The notes under the pieces: generated by a model | What the model was told of the DNA's origin: nothing | The model's database searches: none | What the model saw: only the letters and a program-made list of their open reading frames with translations | Origin: Curvivirga aplysinae | GTDB taxonomy: Bacteria > Pseudomonadota > Alphaproteobacteria > UBA8366 > Aestuariispiraceae | NCBI RefSeq assembly: GCF_009711445.1 | Contig: NZ_SMMC01000185.1 | Span: 1 to 32,927 of the forward strand | Length of the DNA: 32,927 nt | Reading direction: 5' to 3' | Part shown: positions 7,449 through 15,159 of the stretch, piece by piece | Layout of the letters: every line of letters starts with the position of its first letter | Numbering within the stretch: the first letter of the stretch is position 1 | Translations under genes and position numbers: made by a program

Positions 7449-8332
7449 CGGACATCGTAGTCAAAATCTTTGGACCATTTTTCAACAAACTCAATCAGTT
7501 CTTTGTCTGGTTTTTCTGGAAGCATGACTTTTAGCTTCACATATTGATCACCTGCATTGCCAGATTTTGGCGTAATTCCCTTACCACGCAAGCGTAAGGT
7601 CGCCCCGGTATTAGAGCCGGCAGGTACATTCACAGAAACAGAACCAGTAATAGTCGGCACGGTCACCTTGGCACCCAAGACAGCTTCGGCCAAACTAATA
7701 GGCAAATCTAAGAAAATGTCATTTCCATCACGTTCGAAAAACTTGTGCTTACCTACATGGATTTCAACATAGGCATCACCGTGCTCTGCCCCGCCCATAC
7801 CGGGCATGCCTTGTCCTTTAAGACGTAAAGACTGCCCATCTTCAGACCCCGCAGGAATATTAACATTTACACTGCGTCCATCATGAAGACGAATTTGGCG
7901 TCGTCCACCTGTCGCAGCCTCTTCAAATGAAACAGATATTGTATGACTAACATCTTGGCCTTTCATACGAACTGTATTGGATCGACCGCGAGATCGACCG
8001 CGTCCAAACATATCAGCAAAGATATCTTCAGCGCCAGCGCCAAAGCCGCCAAAACCGCCACCGCCGAAACCACCGCCACCAAAGCCGCCTCCGCCAAAGC
8101 CAGCACGCGCAGAACCATCCGCGTTGATCTCACCGCGATCAAATTGCGCTTTCTTCTGCTTGTCAGATAACAGATTATAGGCCGCAGACACTTCTTTGAA
8201 TCGTTGCTCCACTATAGAATCATTCGGATTCAAATCAGGATGCAGCTCTTTCGCTAATTTGCGATAAGCTGTTTTGATTTCGCTTTCTGACGCGCCACGT
8301 TGAACGCCTAGAATATCATATGGATTCTTCAT
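7427..8332 (-). CDS. DnaJ/CbpA-type J-domain co-chaperone without zinc fingers
   Basis: A class B J-protein of about 301 residues. Residues 1-65 form the J-domain, with the HPD motif at 31-33, which stimulates DnaK ATPase. A Gly/Phe-rich linker built of GGGGF repeats follows (about 80-105). Two beta-sandwich client-binding domains follow, with 'GRRQIRLHDGRSVNVNIPAG' and 'SVSVNVPAGSNTGATLRLRG', the typical paired IPAG/VPAG motifs. The CxxCxGxG zinc-finger region of true DnaJ is missing, so this is CbpA/DjlA-like rather than the main DnaJ. I prefer ATG 8332 because homologues begin MKNPYDxLG; an in-frame TTG at 8350 with GGGAG ten bases upstream is the alternative. No other chaperone gene adjoins it. 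Confidence 0.9.
   Translation of the reverse strand: MKNPYDILGVQRGASESEIKTAYRKLAKELHPDLNPNDSIVEQRFKEVSAAYNLLSDKQKKAQFDRGEINADGSARAGFGGGGFGGGGFGGGGFGGFGAGAEDIFADMFGRGRSRGRSNTVRMKGQDVSHTISVSFEEAATGGRRQIRLHDGRSVNVNIPAGSEDGQSLRLKGQGMPGMGGAEHGDAYVEIHVGKHKFFERDGNDIFLDLPISLAEAVLGAKVTVPTITGSVSVNVPAGSNTGATLRLRGKGITPKSGNAGDQYVKLKVMLPEKPDKELIEFVEKWSKDFDYDVRKKAGLK
8049..8102 (-). repeat. 15-bp tandem repeat encoding GGGGF units in the J-protein linker
   Basis: Three to four copies of a 15-bp unit (GGNTTYGGNGGNGGN on the coding strand) encode the GGGGF repeats of the Gly/Phe linker. Such in-frame minisatellites can change copy number without breaking the frame. Confidence 0.7.
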
Positions 8333-8370
8333 GCTACTCGTATATGCCAATTTAAGTTCGCTCCCAACAG

Positions 8371-8465
8371 ATCATACATATAGGGGCAGGTTTAAACAAT
8401 GACTTGCCATACAGCAATTAACTGTACCTACATATATTATAAGAGATAAGTAGGAATAAATGCAA
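8371..8465 (-). promoter_or_regulatory. candidate promoter region of the J-protein gene
   Basis: Two possible minus-strand promoters lie here. The upstream one has a perfect TATAAT (complement of 8436-8441) but a poor TTGCAT -35 at 18 nt. The downstream one has TATGAT (complement of 8371-8376) and TTGTTT at 17 nt. Neither is decisive. The rest of 8333-8608, shared with divergent pdxH, shows nothing else I can name. Confidence 0.3.
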
Positions 8466-8608
8466 TTTCCAGACCGTTTACACCGTATGATCCGAAATTT
8501 CCATAGTCTTTTCCCATATTTCCCCCTTTATCCCTACCTCAGTTCCAGATAACCTACATTCCAGATAAATCAAAAAGCAAAATCAAATAATAAGAGGAAC
8601 GGATTATC

Positions 8609-9202
8609 ATGGAATTATCCACCGAAAACCCATTCGAACAATTCGCAACATGGCTAAGCGAAGCGGAAGAAAGTGAACTGAACGACCCAAATGGTATGGC
8701 ACTGGCAACCGCAACAAAAGACGGGCAGCCAGCAGTACGCATGGTGTTGCTTAAAGGCTATGATGAACAAGGTTTTGTTTTTTACACGAATTTAGAAAGT
8801 AACAAGGGACGTGACCTGATAGAAAATCCAAAAGCTGCGCTTCTGTTCCATTGGAAAAGTAAACGTCGACAGATTCGCGTAGAGGGATTAGTCGAGTCAG
8901 TTACGAATGAAGAAGCTGATGAATATTACGCATCTCGGTCACGGGGAAGTCAGATTGGTGCTTGGGCTTCCCAACAATCCCGTCCACTTGAAAGCCGTTA
9001 TGCGCTTGAAAAAAGTGTGGCAAAATACACCGCAAAATTTGGCATTAGCAAAGTACCGCGCCCAGATCATTGGTCAGGCTTCCGTATCCGCCCACATCGT
9101 ATCGAATTTTGGCAAGATGGTGCCTTCCGTTTACATGATCGCTTTATTTTCACACGCGGAAATGAAGCTGATGATTGGGAAATCGATCGTCTATATCCCT
9201 AA
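8609..9202 (+). CDS. pdxH: pyridoxamine 5'-phosphate oxidase
   Basis: PdxH oxidises pyridoxine or pyridoxamine phosphate to pyridoxal 5'-phosphate using FMN and O2. The 197-residue protein has the family signatures: '[19 protein letters not shown]' and '[20 protein letters not shown]' (FMN site), '[10 protein letters not shown]', '[16 protein letters not shown]' and the terminal '[13 protein letters not shown]' followed by 'RLYP'. AAGAGGA lies ten bases before the ATG. It leads a likely three-gene operon with a cation efflux gene 11 nt downstream and an SDR gene. Two PLP enzymes (HemA and a class III aminotransferase) are encoded elsewhere in this window, but no direct link is shown. Confidence 0.96.
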   Translation: MELSTENPFEQFATWLSEAEESELNDPNGMALATATKDGQPAVRMVLLKGYDEQGFVFYTNLESNKGRDLIENPKAALLFHWKSKRRQIRVEGLVESVTNEEADEYYASRSRGSQIGAWASQQSRPLESRYALEKSVAKYTAKFGISKVPRPDHWSGFRIRPHRIEFWQDGAFRLHDRFIFTRGNEADDWEIDRLYP

Positions 9203-9213
9203 GGATTTCATAA

Positions 9214-10164
9214 ATGCAGCCATTAAATCAAGATAGGCGCAATCACCTCACACGACTCTCTACTTCGGTCTCTGTGATGAGTGCGTCTTTCTTGGTTATC
9301 ATCAAATTGGTTGCATGGATCATGACTGGCTCCGTTGCAGTTCTCGCCAGCCTGATCGATACGATTATGGATCTTTTTTCATCCATGATCAGCTTTATTG
9401 CGATAAGATATTCACAAATTCCAGCAGATAATGACCACCGTTTTGGCCATGGAAAAGCGGAACCTTTAGCAGCCCTCGCCCAATCAGGGTTTACCTTCGC
9501 TTCAGGCATATATTTACTTTTTGAAGTTGGGAAAAGACTTCAAAACCCTATCTTATTGGAAAAGACGTATATTGGGATATATGTCATGATTATTTCCATC
9601 TTGGCGACTTTGTGTCTAGTTGCTTTTCAATCATGGGTATCTAAGAAAACTCAATCCGTTTTAATCAAAGCTGATACCCTGCACTATAAGGGAGATTTAC
9701 TGGCTAACTTTGGTGTCATTATCGCGTTGGTCGTTTCCGAGGTTTATAAGGCCTATTGGTTAGACCCCTTAATTGCTCTTTTAATCGCATTATATATTCT
9801 AAAAGCAGCCTATCTTATTTTCAAAGAAGCATTTGATATGTTGATGGATAAGGAGCTTTCGGATGAAGAACGCACAACAATTAAGAAAATTGTCCTCAAT
9901 CATATAGAAGTATACGGATTTCATAATCTTCGCACTCGACAATCAGGGGCAAATAGTTTTCTTTAAATACATCTGGAATTGGATGGCTCGAATAGTCTAG
10001 AAAAAGCCCATAATATTACTCTTGAGGTTACTGAAGCTATTAGAACAGCTCTTCCAAGTTCAGAAGTAATTGTACATCAGGATCCAGTCCCTAAAGAAAA
10101 ATTGGACATGCTTATAAAACTTAAGCAAAAAACACTGTCTGCATTGACAGATAAAAGGATTTAA
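9214..10164 (+). pseudogene. fieF: FieF-like cation diffusion facilitator with an in-frame stop
   Basis: A CDF-type Zn2+/Fe2+ exporter. The first 250 residues hold six membrane helices with the metal site pair 'LIDTIMDL' (Asp-x3-Asp) and 'HYKGD' (His-x3-Asp), plus 'DHRFGHGKAEPLAALAQSG'. The frame then meets TAA at 9964-9966, right after 'HNLRTRQSGANSFL'. With no change of frame it continues as IHLELDGSNSLEKAHNIT and 'SEVIVHQDPVPKEK' up to 10164. Family members read RFIQIHLE here, so the TAA replaces a probable CAA (Gln) by one C-to-T change. The lost part is most of the cytoplasmic metallochaperone-like dimerisation domain. The 3' part has no good start of its own (a TTG at 9979). Recent nonsense mutation, read-through or sequence error are all possible. 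Confidence 0.88.
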
Positions 10165-10165
10165 T

Positions 10166-10927
10166 ATGACAAGTGACCAAGATAAGCGTCCTGCTGTGGT
10201 TTTAACTGGTGCCAGCCGTGGCATCGGGCATGCAACCGTAAAACGTTTTTCGGACGAAGGATGGTATATCATTACATGCTCTCGTGACGATATTCCTGAA
10301 CATTGTAAAGCCGATCCAAACTGGGCATTGCATATCCCAACCGATTTATCAGATCAAAAATCCGTCGCAGCTTTCATTGAGGAAGCAAATGAATTTCTGA
10401 AAGGACGCCAACTAAACGCATTGGTCAATAACGCTGCTGTTTCACCGAAAACACCATATAAAGAACGCCTTGGGTGTTTGAATGGCGACACGGATCGTTG
10501 GCGCGAGGTTTTTGAACTAAACTTCTTTACCCCACTGACCCTGTGTCGTGGTTTTGCAGCGGCTCTTGGCCGGGGTGCAAAAGGCGTCGGGGCGGGTGTT
10601 GTAAATATCACGTCTATCGCAGGCCATTCTATTCATCCATTTGCAGGCTCCGCCTATTCCACATCAAAAGCTGCGCTTTCTGCCCTGACCCGAGAATTAG
10701 CGGTTGAATTTGCAGAATTAGGCGTACGCGTAAATGCGGTGGCACCGGGTGAAATCGCCACAGAAATGATTGGACCTGAATATGAACCTCTTATTGCCCG
10801 TATTCCAATGCAACGTATGGGCACAGCGCAAGAAGTTGCAGGCACAGTTTATCAATTATGCAACAATGATTTTGGCTATGTAACTGGCACAGAAGTCTTC
10901 GTCACAGGCGGACAGCACGTTTATTAG
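10166..10927 (+). CDS. short-chain dehydrogenase/reductase
   Basis: A 253-residue classical SDR. It has the nucleotide-binding 'TGASRGIG' (residues 14-21), 'NNAAVS' in place of the usual NNAG, the catalytic Ser region 'NITSIAGHSIHP', and the Tyr-x3-Lys dyad in 'AYSTSKAAL'. The late 'GVRVNAVAPGEIATEM' and C-terminal 'GYVTGTEVFVTGGQ' are also typical. The substrate cannot be told. Its ATG lies one base after the stop of the cation efflux gene, so it is translationally coupled to that reading frame. This suggests the downstream gene was arranged with an intact fieF. Confidence 0.85.
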   Translation: MTSDQDKRPAVVLTGASRGIGHATVKRFSDEGWYIITCSRDDIPEHCKADPNWALHIPTDLSDQKSVAAFIEEANEFLKGRQLNALVNNAAVSPKTPYKERLGCLNGDTDRWREVFELNFFTPLTLCRGFAAALGRGAKGVGAGVVNITSIAGHSIHPFAGSAYSTSKAALSALTRELAVEFAELGVRVNAVAPGEIATEMIGPEYEPLIARIPMQRMGTAQEVAGTVYQLCNNDFGYVTGTEVFVTGGQHVY

Positions 10928-10940
10928 TCGTGCTGTCTTT
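10911..10940. terminator. hairpin terminator enclosing the SDR stop codon, between convergent genes
   Basis: Arms GACAGCACG (10911-10919) and CGTGCTGTC (10929-10937) form a perfect 9-bp stem. The SDR stop codon TAG (10925-10927) is in the 9-nt loop, and a short T-run follows on the plus strand. The convergent acr3 gene ends at 10945, so the same stem may act in both directions, though the minus-side U-tract is poor. Confidence 0.6.
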
Positions 10941-10944
10941 CAGA

Positions 10945-12006
10945 TTAGTCCACTGACTTTCGTTCCATACGCGCTTTTACAGCTGAGCCGCGTTCATACC
11001 AGCCCTTTGATCTATTAACGATTTTTACCAAAGTTAACATCACAGGAACTTCAACCAACACACCAACCACAGTAGCAAGCGCAGCGCCACTATCGAACCC
11101 GAAAATACTGATCGCAGCCGCGACAGCCAGTTCGAAGAAGTTACTTACGCCAATCAATGAAGATGGGGCAGCGATACAATGGGCTTCTCCACTCCACCGG
11201 TTCAAGAAATAGGCAACGCCAAAGTTAAAATAAACCTGAATTAAAATCGGGATTGCCAACATTACGATGATCATCGGCTGATTTAAAATTTGATCCCCCT
11301 GAAAGGCGAATAATAACACCAATGTCGCCAGTAAGGCCGCCATAGAAATTGGTCCAAAAACGCCAAGTAAACGATCTAGACTTGCTTGACCACCAGATGC
11401 CATGGCCATCCGACGAATGATCTGGGAAATAATAACAGGAATAACGATATAAAGCCCGACAGAGAGCATTAAGGTATCCCATGGAATTGTGATGGCAGAG
11501 ATACCAAGTAACAATCCAACGATAGGTGCGAAAGCCACGATCATGATGACATCATTCAACGCTACCTGACTTAGCGTGAAATGAGGCTCCCCATTGGTAA
11601 GATTACTCCAGACAAAAACCATTGCTGTACAAGGGGCTGCGGCAAGTAAGATAAGACCTGCAATATAGCTTTCATGTTGATCCGCGGGCAAGTAGCTTTC
11701 AAAGACATAACCTATGAAGACCAAGCCAAGTAATGCCATTGAGAATGGCTTAATTCCCCAGTTGATGAGCAAGGTAACCCCAATGCCGCGCCAATGCTCC
11801 ATCACTTGCGCCAAAGCTGTGAAATCGATCTTCACCAACATTGGAATAATCATCAACCATATTAAAACAGCGACAGGTAGATTTACACTCGCCACCTCCA
11901 TATTTCCAATTGATTGAAAAAGTGCAGGAAAGAAATGCCCAAGAGCAATACCCGCCACAATACAAAGTGCCACCCAAATTGTCAGGAAACGTTCAAAAAT
12001 ATTCAT
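10945..12006 (-). CDS. acr3: Acr3-type arsenite efflux permease
   Basis: Arsenite/H+ antiporter of the Acr3 (BART superfamily) type, about 353 residues with ten membrane helices. The start 'MNIFERFLTIWVALCIVAGI' is the family's usual N-terminus. The essential Cys is in 'LAAAPCTAMVFVWSNLTNG' (TM4 region) and the conserved Glu in 'VGVLVEVPVML' near the C-terminus. I choose ATG 12006 (AAAGG seven bases upstream) over an in-frame ATG at 12051. There is no arsR, arsC or arsH next to it; instead a PadR-like regulator gene lies just upstream on the same strand, with a long palindrome in between. Confidence 0.9.
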   Translation of the reverse strand: MNIFERFLTIWVALCIVAGIALGHFFPALFQSIGNMEVASVNLPVAVLIWLMIIPMLVKIDFTALAQVMEHWRGIGVTLLINWGIKPFSMALLGLVFIGYVFESYLPADQHESYIAGLILLAAAPCTAMVFVWSNLTNGEPHFTLSQVALNDVIMIVAFAPIVGLLLGISAITIPWDTLMLSVGLYIVIPVIISQIIRRMAMASGGQASLDRLLGVFGPISMAALLATLVLLFAFQGDQILNQPMIIVMLAIPILIQVYFNFGVAYFLNRWSGEAHCIAAPSSLIGVSNFFELAVAAAISIFGFDSGAALATVVGVLVEVPVMLTLVKIVNRSKGWYERGSAVKARMERKSVD

Positions 12007-12091
12007 GGAAATGCCTTTGCCCAAATCTAATTGATCTAAGGCGGATAGCATGACTTGATAGAAGTCACAAACAGGATTTTGTAAAATATTT

Positions 12092-12119
12092 CTTAAATTC
12101 GAAAATTTTCGAAATTAAG
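12092..12119. promoter_or_regulatory. 28-bp near-perfect palindrome upstream of acr3
   Basis: CTTAAATTCGAAAA pairs with TTTTCGAAATTAAG, with a single mismatched symmetric position. It contains two TTCGAA cores and straddles the stop codon of the regulator gene (12115-12117). It lies about 85 nt before the acr3 ATG at 12006. It has no U-tract, so I read it as a likely operator rather than a terminator. Confidence 0.5.
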
Positions 12120-12654
12120 CTGCTTGCTTCTCTAATGCCTCAAGCCAATCAATGCGGGATTGTTGCTGTTGTATTTCCATTTGCAGACTGGCATCCAAAC
12201 TACCACGACCATGGGTGTCATGAATATCTTTAAGCCGGGCCAGCTCCCCTTGGTGAAATTCTTTTAAGAGATCAAGTTGATCCAAAAGATCATCACCATC
12301 CAGACAATCAAGGAAACGGAGTTTCAGGAAATAAACCAGTCGACCAGTTTCATCCATAGGCACCCGTAATCCTGACGACATCAGATTAAAGAAGACATCA
12401 ATACCTTCTTCAGTCACAACCAAAATCGTCGCATCATCAACATGATCACTTCCATCTTTTGGGCGAATAAGACCTTCTAAGCGCAAAATTTCCAAAGAAG
12501 ACCCAAGTAAATCCAGATTTGGCCCAACAACACGGGCAACCACATGACGAATATCACGGGCTAGGTCTGAATAGGTCATCTCTCCCATTACCAAGGCACC
12601 TAGAGCCGCCAGCTTAATTGCTTCTGCCGGAATAAGGACTTTATCCTGATACAT
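12115..12654 (-). CDS. PadR-like winged-helix transcriptional regulator
   Basis: A 179-residue protein. Residues 10-95 look like a winged helix: 'AIKLAALGALVMGEMTYSDLA', a recognition-helix region 'LLGSSLEILRLEGLIRPKDG', and a wing followed by 'LVVTEEGIDVFFNLMSSGLR'. The C-terminal half is helical, with 'LVYFLKLRFLDCLDGDDLLDQ' (here cut to LVYFLKLRFLDCL) and an acidic/Leu heptad-like end 'QQQSRIDWLEAL', the dimerisation layout of PadR-type regulators. It has no ArsR-type metal-binding Cys motif (its only Cys is in the helical tail). It sits directly upstream of acr3 on the same strand and probably controls it or itself. Assignment rests on pattern and is moderate. Confidence 0.6.
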   Translation of the reverse strand: MYQDKVLIPAEAIKLAALGALVMGEMTYSDLARDIRHVVARVVGPNLDLLGSSLEILRLEGLIRPKDGSDHVDDATILVVTEEGIDVFFNLMSSGLRVPMDETGRLVYFLKLRFLDCLDGDDLLDQLDLLKEFHQGELARLKDIHDTHGRGSLDASLQMEIQQQQSRIDWLEALEKQAA

Positions 12655-12747
12655 AAAAGAGAACTCCCTGAAGATGTTTTTTGAACTTATATGTTATATA
12701 AGATGCTTTGGAAAATATTTCCAGTCAATTAAGAACTATTCTTAACA

Positions 12748-12776
12748 AAAAAGGCAGCTAGTTAAGCTGCCTTTTT
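12748..12776. terminator. terminator at the end of the polyamine transporter operon
   Basis: AAAAAGGCAGC (12748-12758) pairs with GCTGCCTTTTT (12766-12776) across a 7-nt loop, with A/T tracts on both sides. It lies 28 bases beyond the last permease gene, so it ends that minus-strand operon. It can also act on the plus strand. Confidence 0.85.
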
Positions 12777-12804
12777 GCGTCGAAACCGAATTGGTTCCAT
12801 TTTC

Positions 12805-13797
12805 TTAGGATTGAATACCACGTAGACGCTCGCCACGACGACGTAGCAATTCCATAACAATCATTAAGATAATCGCCAAAACAACCAACAAACCAGCGGC
12901 CGCCGCAATTGTCGGGCTTAATTGTTCACGGATACCACTAAACATCTGACGCGGCAGTGTACGTTCTTCCGGACCAGCCAAGAAGAGCACCAAGATCACC
13001 TCATCAAAAGATGTGATAAAAGCGAATAAACCACCAGAGAAAATGCCCGGTATAATTAATGGAAAGGTCACTTTAAAGAATGAACGGACCGGGCTTGCTC
13101 CCAAACTTAGAGAAGCACGAACCAAATTCTGATTAAAGGAAACCATTGTTGCAGTTACGGTAATCACAACGAATGGGATACCCAATGTGGCATGGGCCAT
13201 AATAAGTCCCATCAAACTACCAGTTAAACCAAGCTCAGTTCCAAAAAGTGTCGTCGTTAACCAGTTGATACCTGTTGCTTCCATGAAACCACGAAGGCCA
13301 GGGTCTGCAGCACTATAAAAGAAGAACAAACCAACAGCTGTAATAACCAATGGTACGATCATCGGAGAAATAAGTACGGCTTGCACAAAGCCCTTACCAA
13401 AGAAACGACCTTTACTAAGACCCATCGCGGCAATTGTGCCTAGCGTGGTTGCAAGCAACGTACTAAAGATCGCAACAATGATAGAGTTTTTCACTGTACT
13501 TAACCATACGCCAGACGTTGTTTGCGGACATGGATTGTCACTGATTTCACCTGCATCGAAACGCATTTGATAGTCAGCAACGATATCTTGCGTACTACAC
13601 ATATCAAAGAAATCATAATACCAACGCCAGGAAAAACCTTCCATCGGGTAAGTAAAATACGGTTGTGAATTAAAAGAAAGAGGAACCACAGCGATAATAG
13701 GCGCGATCAGAAAGAATAAGATCAAGCCACAGCCAATTCGGAAGGTCCAGAACCAAGCTTTTTCTAGTGGTGATGCATAAGGAGGTAAAGCTGACAT
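12805..13797 (-). CDS. polyamine-type ABC transporter permease (PotC-like)
   Basis: Inner-membrane subunit of 330 residues with about six helices. The EAA loop that docks on the ATPase is visible as 'LVRASLSLGASPVRSFFKVT' followed by FPLIIPG. A periplasmic insertion after TM1 (residues about 55-95, with two Cys, 'DMCSTQD' and 'DNPCPQT') is longer than in E. coli PotC; the two Cys might form a disulfide. It is the last gene of the operon: AAGGAGA overlaps the stop of the PotB-like gene 12 nt upstream, and the terminator at 12748-12776 follows. Putrescine/spermidine is the likely substrate class; the exact ligand is not decidable from the permease. Confidence 0.88.
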   Translation of the reverse strand: MSALPPYASPLEKAWFWTFRIGCGLILFFLIAPIIAVVPLSFNSQPYFTYPMEGFSWRWYYDFFDMCSTQDIVADYQMRFDAGEISDNPCPQTTSGVWLSTVKNSIIVAIFSTLLATTLGTIAAMGLSKGRFFGKGFVQAVLISPMIVPLVITAVGLFFFYSAADPGLRGFMEATGINWLTTTLFGTELGLTGSLMGLIMAHATLGIPFVVITVTATMVSFNQNLVRASLSLGASPVRSFFKVTFPLIIPGIFSGGLFAFITSFDEVILVLFLAGPEERTLPRQMFSGIREQLSPTIAAAAGLLVVLAIILMIVMELLRRRGERLRGIQS

Positions 13798-13809
13798 TAT
13801 TATTTCTCC

Positions 13810-15063
13810 TTAACCCATTTTCATCCGGTCGATACCGACCAAACGGTTGTAAATTGCAAACAATACTAAGGTAATCGCCAATAGAACCACACCAATCGCA
13901 GAGGCCATATTCCAGTTTAATTGTTGGTTCATCTGAATATCAATCAGTTGTGAAGCCATAATATCTTTCGGTCCACCGACCAAAGCAGGCGTAATATAAT
14001 AACCGATAGAAATAATGAACACCAATAAACCACCAGCACCAATTCCCGGCACAGTTAATGGTGTATAGACACGCCAGAATGCGATCGCTGGATTTGCCCC
14101 CATAGATTTAGCCGCACGCATCAATGATGGATTGATCCCTTTCATCACGGAATATAATGGTAAGATCATAAACGGTAGCAAGATATGTGTCATCGCGACA
14201 ACCACACCGACACGATTTCGAATAAGCTCCAAAGGCTCATTAATTACACCAATACCTATCAGGGCTGAGTTGATTACACCCTGGTCTTGCAACAACACAA
14301 TCCAGGCTGTGGTGCGTACCAAAAGGGAAATCCAGAATGGCAACAACACAAAAATCATCAACATATTGCCCGTTTTTGCGGGCAAAGTGGACAATAAATA
14401 GGCAATAGGGAAACCAAGTAACAAACAAGTTAAAGTGACTTGTGCAGAGATAAATAAAGTACGCCCGAAAATATCCAGATATACCGCATTTTTATCATCA
14501 ACCATTGTTACTGACCCCTCCTCAGAATAGGTCATGTCAACAGCTCTTAAAATGTAACTGAAAGTATAATCCCCAGACTCTCGTTGAAGAACACGCCAGA
14601 ATTCCGGATCGGCCCATTTCTTATTCGCTTTAATAAGAGACTCTTTATACGGTGCCTCTAATTTATCAGCCTTACGGGCTGATTTAATCAACAACCGGCG
14701 AAACCCCGGCTTTTCAAAATTCAGTCGCTTACCGACTTTGGCAATATTTCTATTCTTTTTACCTTCTACCAAGTCAGCAGCCATCGCTTTCCACACAGGT
14801 TCCGGTGGAAGATCAGTCCCATCCCAGTCCTGAATTGCCTCAACCGTGTTGGTTAGAATTTCTGGCACAATTGAATTGTCCACAGAAACTGAAGCCAATT
14901 TTGCGATTGGAAAAACGAAAAAGACCAAGATGAATAAAAATAAAGGAGCAACCAAGCCAAATGCACGAAGCTTATTCAAGCGTTCCGCACGCCTTAAGCT
15001 TTGGCGCAATGGGGTGCCGTCAGCAGTCGTCAACGGCTGTGATGAATCAGTAGCAATTGCCAT
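13810..15063 (-). CDS. polyamine-type ABC transporter permease with long periplasmic insert (PotB-like)
   Basis: A 417-residue permease. TM1 lies at about 34-56 ('FGLVAPLFLFILVFFVFPIA'). It is followed by an unusually long, charged, soluble stretch of about 145 residues before the remaining helices start near residue 200. The EAA loop is 'LMRAAKSMGANPAIAFWRVY' then TPLTVPG, and 'GYYITPALVGGPKDIMAS' is a hallmark of PotB/PotH-type subunits. The insertion explains the length against about 285 in E. coli PotB; similar long forms are known in alphaproteobacterial polyamine and opine-type transporters. It precedes the PotC-like gene by 12 nt and follows the binding-protein gene after a hairpin. 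Confidence 0.88.
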   Translation of the reverse strand: MAIATDSSQPLTTADGTPLRQSLRRAERLNKLRAFGLVAPLFLFILVFFVFPIAKLASVSVDNSIVPEILTNTVEAIQDWDGTDLPPEPVWKAMAADLVEGKKNRNIAKVGKRLNFEKPGFRRLLIKSARKADKLEAPYKESLIKANKKWADPEFWRVLQRESGDYTFSYILRAVDMTYSEEGSVTMVDDKNAVYLDIFGRTLFISAQVTLTCLLLGFPIAYLLSTLPAKTGNMLMIFVLLPFWISLLVRTTAWIVLLQDQGVINSALIGIGVINEPLELIRNRVGVVVAMTHILLPFMILPLYSVMKGINPSLMRAAKSMGANPAIAFWRVYTPLTVPGIGAGGLLVFIISIGYYITPALVGGPKDIMASQLIDIQMNQQLNWNMASAIGVVLLAITLVLFAIYNRLVGIDRMKMG

Positions 15064-15117
15064 AGCTTTGAACCAGTCTAATCAATATTATTTTAAGTAA
15101 GTCATTTAATGATAAGA

Positions 15118-15147
15118 GAGGCGAACACAGCTTGCTATGCCCGCCTC
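15118..15147 (-). other. intra-operon hairpin between binding-protein and permease genes
   Basis: GAGGCG (15118-15123) pairs with CGCCTC (15142-15147), with an inner AGC/GCT pairing. It lies just after the binding-protein stop and has no U-tract. Such stems often protect the 3' end of the binding-protein message so that it outnumbers the permeases; that role is inferred here. Confidence 0.5.
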
Positions 15148-15159
15148 CATATCAATTAA

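Noticed and set aside
8049-8102. CRISPR-like repeats
   Set aside because: The repeats are contiguous 15-bp coding units without spacers; no CRISPR array or cas gene is present in the window.
7977-8180. Proline/lysine repeat frame (PPKPPPPKP)
   Set aside because: It is the complement of the GGGGF linker repeats of the J-protein, not a gene.
9979-10164. Separate small gene for the fieF C-terminal part
   Set aside because: It would begin at a TTG with no SD, and its sequence is the in-frame continuation of the transporter.
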